DNA from: Planktothrix sp. PCC 11201 | GTDB lineage: Bacteria; Cyanobacteriota; Cyanobacteriia; Cyanobacteriales; Microcoleaceae | Reading direction: 5' to 3' | DNA: 64,000 bases | Assembly (NCBI RefSeq): GCF_900009135.1 | Contig: NZ_LT797701.1 | Span: 490,384 to 554,383, forward strand | Shown here: piece after piece, positions 61,149 to 64,000 of the stretch | How the letters are laid out: every line of letters starts with the position of its first letter | How positions within the stretch are numbered: the stretch's first letter is position 1 | Program-made: the position numbers and the translations under genes | The notes under the pieces: model-generated | Database searches by the model: none | Told to the model about the DNA's origin: nothing | The model's input: the letters and a program-made list of their open reading frames with translations, nothing else

Positions 61149-62589
61149 TATCGCCGACCTTGCTAGATTTTACTTGCAATACCACGAGGGTCATATCATC
61201 CCCATTTCGGTTTTCTGCACCAATAAATTGTTGAACTTGTTCAAATAAATAATCCAAAATCGCCTGGGGATTTCTACAATTCTGACACGCCCAATGAAAT
61301 GCTTGACTAAGATTTTCCTCATCGAAGCGATCGCCCCGTTGATTCATCGCATCCGTAAATCCATCGGTATAATAAATAATTGTATCCCCGGGATAAAGTT
61401 GGATTTTATCTTCATAGTAGCGACTATCCGCATCTAACCCAATCAACATTCCCAATGTATCCAACCTTCTAATCGTATTCGTTGCCCTGTGCCATAATAA
61501 CGGGGGATGGTGGGCTGCGTTGCTATAGGACAACATTCGAGTTGCCGGATCATATTCCGAATAAAATAACGTCACAAAGCGGTTAGAATTTTCCAAATCC
61601 GCATACATAACCTGATTCAAATGTCCCAAAATCAAGGAGGGAGAATGGCGGTTTAACACCTCTGCCCTTAACATTCCCCTGGTCATGGTCATAATCAAAC
61701 CCGCCGGAACGCCTTTACCCATGACATCGCCAATCACAATACTCCAGCGTTCATCGGTATAGACAGAAAGATGATCACTACGTTTGTCAAAATTAGAGGG
61801 AATAAAATCATAATAATCCCCGCCCACTCGGTTCGCGGTTTGACATTTGGCGGCAATATCTAAACCTGGAATGGTGGGGCATTTTCGAGGAAATAATTGT
61901 AACTGAATTTCCGCCCCAATTTCTAATTCCCGATCTAACCGTTCTTTTTCCCGTAGGGAAGTTGCTAACTCATCATTGGCAATGGCAACAGCCGTTTGAT
62001 CCGCCACCAACCGGATTAATTTTTGTCGGGTCGGTGTCCAAACATAATTGACATCATGACTAAAAACATATAACCGTCCCCGCTCGATATTATTCACCAA
62101 AATCGGTGTCCCGAATAACTGTACATCGGGGCCAAGATAGCGACTAACTTGATAATCTAAATTGGCTGTATAGGTTTGTAAGGCAGATTCCGAGAGGTCT
62201 TCTAACCTTCCTGTGGTTGAGAAGGCGGTAATTTGTCGGGTTACGGCTTCGATCGCTTGCCGAATATCCTGACATTGGCGTCCTTCCTGACAATGGAGCC
62301 GTTGAAACCGGACTTGTCCATTAGGTTTAAATAATACCAAAGCCCCCCCATCGGAATCCGTCACCCGACTAGCGACCAGGGGAGTTAACTCTAAAAATTG
62401 ATTCAGGTTGTTGAAGCTACGCAGGGCATACCCCAAGGAACTTAACAACTCGTTCACATTTTGCTGTTCTCGATGCAAACGCGCCACCATTTCCTTGAGG
62501 GCAAAAACTGGCGTCGTTTCTGGTGTTGCAGAACCCGTAATCGAGTCAGCAAATTGATCAGAGCGTCTAGGGAGGGGCAAGGCTGTCAT
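61117..62589 (-). CDS. PP2C-type (RsbU/SpoIIE) serine phosphatase with GAF domain
   Basis: A 490-residue regulatory phosphatase. An N-terminal region with coiled-coil character (about 30-60) and a GAF-like domain (about 55-215) lead to the linker RELEIGAEIQLQLFPRKCPT and a PP2C/SpoIIE domain (about 245-470), with metal-binding motifs GGDYYDF, VIGDVMGKGVPAGLIM and DGFTDAMN. It probably dephosphorylates an anti-sigma-factor antagonist in a partner-switching path; no partner is adjacent. No membrane segment. Confidence 0.92.
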   Translation of the reverse strand: MTALPLPRRSDQFADSITGSATPETTPVFALKEMVARLHREQQNVNELLSSLGYALRSFNNLNQFLELTPLVASRVTDSDGGALVLFKPNGQVRFQRLHCQEGRQCQDIRQAIEAVTRQITAFSTTGRLEDLSESALQTYTANLDYQVSRYLGPDVQLFGTPILVNNIERGRLYVFSHDVNYVWTPTRQKLIRLVADQTAVAIANDELATSLREKERLDRELEIGAEIQLQLFPRKCPTIPGLDIAAKCQTANRVGGDYYDFIPSNFDKRSDHLSVYTDERWSIVIGDVMGKGVPAGLIMTMTRGMLRAEVLNRHSPSLILGHLNQVMYADLENSNRFVTLFYSEYDPATRMLSYSNAAHHPPLLWHRATNTIRRLDTLGMLIGLDADSRYYEDKIQLYPGDTIIYYTDGFTDAMNQRGDRFDEENLSQAFHWACQNCRNPQAILDYLFEQVQQFIGAENRNGDDMTLVVLQVKSSKVGDNDDCSNTESS

Positions 62590-62609
62590 CTAAAACCTCA
62601 CGGGGGAAA

Positions 62610-62790
62610 GGAAGGGGAGCAGGGGGGGCAGGGGAGGCAGGGGAGGCAGGGGAGGCAAACGATTCCCGATTCCCGATTCCCGATTCCCGATTCCCGATTC
62701 CCGATTCCCGATTCCCTGTTCCCTGTTCCCGATTCCCGATTCCCGATTCCCGATTCCCGATTCCCGATTCCCGATTCCCTATTCCCTATT
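62610..62790. repeat. GGGGAGGCAG and GATTCCC minisatellite
   Basis: GGGGAGGCAG-type decamers (about 62610-62657) run into a perfect or nearly perfect tandem of the heptamer GATTCCC with CTGTTCC and CTATTCC variants (about 62660-62790). It fills the space between the phosphatase and ftsY genes. The same decamer reappears inside the ftsY coding region near 63950-64000. Confidence 0.9.
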
Positions 62791-62830
62791 CCGGTGTTCG
62801 GATAAATAAAGGACGGGGGGTATTTGCGAT

Positions 62831-64000
62831 TTAGCCACTGAGGAGGGCTTCGATAAACTCGTAGCTGGAAAAGGGACGTAAATCTTCGATACTTTCCCCA
62901 ACTCCGATAAACCGAATCGGTAAGCCGAGTTGCTGGACAATCGCTAGGGCAACACCACCTTTAGCAGTTCCATCGAGTTTTGTCAAGACTACCCCACTTA
63001 ATTGAGCCACTTCTGAAAAAACTTCGGCTTGGCGTAAACCATTTTGACCCAGGGTAGAATCCAATACTAACAAAGATTGGATTTTGGCGGATGGAGCGCG
63101 CTTATCAATGACTCGACGAATTTTATTGAGTTCCTCCATTAAATTCTTTTTATTTTGCAAGCGCCCGGCTGTATCAATAATTAACAATTCCGTATTGCGA
63201 GAGCGGGCCGCTTCGATCGCATCATAAACCACCGCCGCCGGGTCGGTATTTTTTCCCGGGTTCGCCACGACTTCTACACCCGTGCGTTCTCCCCAGACCT
63301 TCACCTGATCAACGGCCGCCGCCCGAAAAGTATCCCCGGCGGCGATTAAACAACGATAACCGGATTTTTGGGCTAAATGTGCGATTTTGCCAATTGTAGT
63401 GGTTTTACCCGCCCCATTGACTCCAGTAATTAACCAAATATTTAAGGTATCTTTTTCCGGTGCGAAGCTGATAGGATAGCCCTGGGAAAAGGGTTCTTCT
63501 AAAATTCCTCTTAATATTTGTTTCAGATAGGCGATCGCCTGTTCTGGGGGCAGGGCTTCTTGACGGAGTTTATTTTGTAGGGCTTCAATGACGCGATCAG
63601 TTGCTGCCACCCCGACATCGGCCTGTAAGAGCATGGATTCAATTTCATCAACGGCCTGTTGATTTAATGGCCCCTGACCGACAATGGCTTTTAATTGGTT
63701 GAGTAAGTTGCGCCGTGTCCGTCCTAGGGCTTTCCAGAGTTTTTGTAACCAGGTAATTTCTTCTAGGGCCACTTGATCGGGACGCCGACCTTGATCAGCT
63801 AAGACCTGAGCCGACCACATAAAGATCTCATCAAACACCATTCCCGCTTCCCCAGAGGCTGTTTCGCTGGTTTCGGGTTCCGGTTCAATGGCGGTTTCTT
63901 TCAGTCGTTCTAGGCGGGTTTGACGTTCTGTGGTGGATGCAGCCCAGAAGGGAGCAGGGGGAGCAGGGGAGGCAGGGGGAGCAGGGGAGGCAGGGGAGGC
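62831..64000 (-). CDS. ftsY: Signal recognition particle receptor FtsY (5' end beyond the window)
   Basis: The GTPase that receives SRP-ribosome complexes at the membrane. The N and G domains are complete: GVNGAGKTTTIGK (P-loop), DTFRAAAVDQ, DTAGRLQNK, TKLDGTAKGG and the C-terminal GEGIEDLRPFSSYEF-like end (here GESIEDLRPFSSYEF). The frame stays open upstream of the internal Met at 63841 through the window edge: residues there read FWAASTTERQTRLERLKETA, then an acidic stretch. So the CDS is partial at its 5' end. The most upstream 50 bases translate as Ala-Pro-Ser repeats made by the GGGGAGGCAG minisatellite. Confidence 0.95.
   Translation of the reverse strand, partial: ASPASPAPPASPAPPAPFWAASTTERQTRLERLKETAIEPEPETSETASGEAGMVFDEIFMWSAQVLADQGRRPDQVALEEITWLQKLWKALGRTRRNLLNQLKAIVGQGPLNQQAVDEIESMLLQADVGVAATDRVIEALQNKLRQEALPPEQAIAYLKQILRGILEEPFSQGYPISFAPEKDTLNIWLITGVNGAGKTTTIGKIAHLAQKSGYRCLIAAGDTFRAAAVDQVKVWGERTGVEVVANPGKNTDPAAVVYDAIEAARSRNTELLIIDTAGRLQNKKNLMEELNKIRRVIDKRAPSAKIQSLLVLDSTLGQNGLRQAEVFSEVAQLSGVVLTKLDGTAKGGVALAIVQQLGLPIRFIGVGESIEDLRPFSSYEFIEALLSG

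Noticed and set aside
62610..62790. Possible CRISPR array
   Set aside because: The units are heptamers without spacers; no 25-40 base repeat with unique spacers and no cas genes are present.
62461..62805. Plus-strand ORF coding for [17 protein letters not shown] repeats
   Set aside because: Heptamer repeats give long open frames in any phase; it overlaps the phosphatase gene on the other strand.

Overview
The window is chromosomal DNA of a cyanobacterium, most likely a filamentous Oscillatoriales-type genome such as Planktothrix or a close relative (inferred, not proven). The evidence is chlB (dark-operative protochlorophyllide reductase), psbK (a photosystem II subunit missed as too short by simple ORF calling), cyanobacterial hfq beside dapF, a sigG-type ECF sigma factor with its anti-sigma partner, PEP-CTERM proteins, very frequent HIP1 (GCGATCGC) sites, AT-rich coding DNA and dispersed GGGAACA / GGGAATA / GATTCCC minisatellites. 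No rRNA, tRNA, CRISPR array, prophage or intact IS transposase was recognised.

Layout. 0-6.4 kb: soluble histidine kinase, a strong promoter driving a possible structured RNA, a DprA-like protein, YajQ, a truncated TIGR03032 remnant, a PD-(D/E)XK-like protein, dapF and hfq. 6.8-10.1 kb: three tandem PEP-CTERM genes on an exact 1262-bp period. 10.4-23 kb: a circularly permuted ATP-grasp and alpha-E pair, psbK, a GST, an Rpn-like protein, a CbiG/CobE-like protein, a cyclic-nucleotide-binding protein fused to a degenerate methylglyoxal-synthase-like domain, a saccharopine-dehydrogenase-like protein, DUF2854, a degenerate GGDEF protein, a VOC protein, a GGCT-like protein, and the sigG/anti-sigma operon. 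23-28 kb: accessory DNA with a MITE-like element, a minimal STAND (NB-ARC-like) ATPase, a DUF433/DUF5615 toxin-antitoxin pair between direct repeats, a retropepsin-like protease and a DUF5674 pair. 28-47 kb: mostly core genes, namely gyrB with two inteins, miaA, an M16 peptidase pair, a TetR regulator, an aminopeptidase P, a beta-helix exoprotein, DUF72, an amino-acid-binding lipoprotein, two DUF29 paralogues and chlB. 47-60 kb: a defence and toxin-antitoxin island with YefM/RelE-like, DUF104/PIN, a fused methyltransferase-nuclease, a second minimal STAND ATPase, an orphan antitoxin-like gene, a coiled-coil RHH protein, a DUF1565-SLH protein, a Uma2 nuclease, an AbiEi/AbiEii pair and a HicA-like/HTH pair. 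60-64 kb: a PfkB kinase, an RsbU-type phosphatase, a large heptamer minisatellite and ftsY, which is open to the window edge.

Themes worth attention. (1) Palindromic or minisatellite repeats appear to have been absorbed in frame by at least three proteins (the PD-(D/E)XK-like protein, the beta-helix exoprotein and FtsY), and they supply the stop codon of a fourth. (2) The fused methyltransferase-nuclease and a minimal STAND ATPase are divergent neighbours and share a duplicated 20-bp motif in their common promoter region, suggesting one co-regulated defence locus. (3) GyrB carries two inteins in different states of decay, one with an embedded XRE-type helix-turn-helix. (4) A cyclic-nucleotide-binding domain is joined to a methylglyoxal-synthase fold in which the catalytic residues are replaced.
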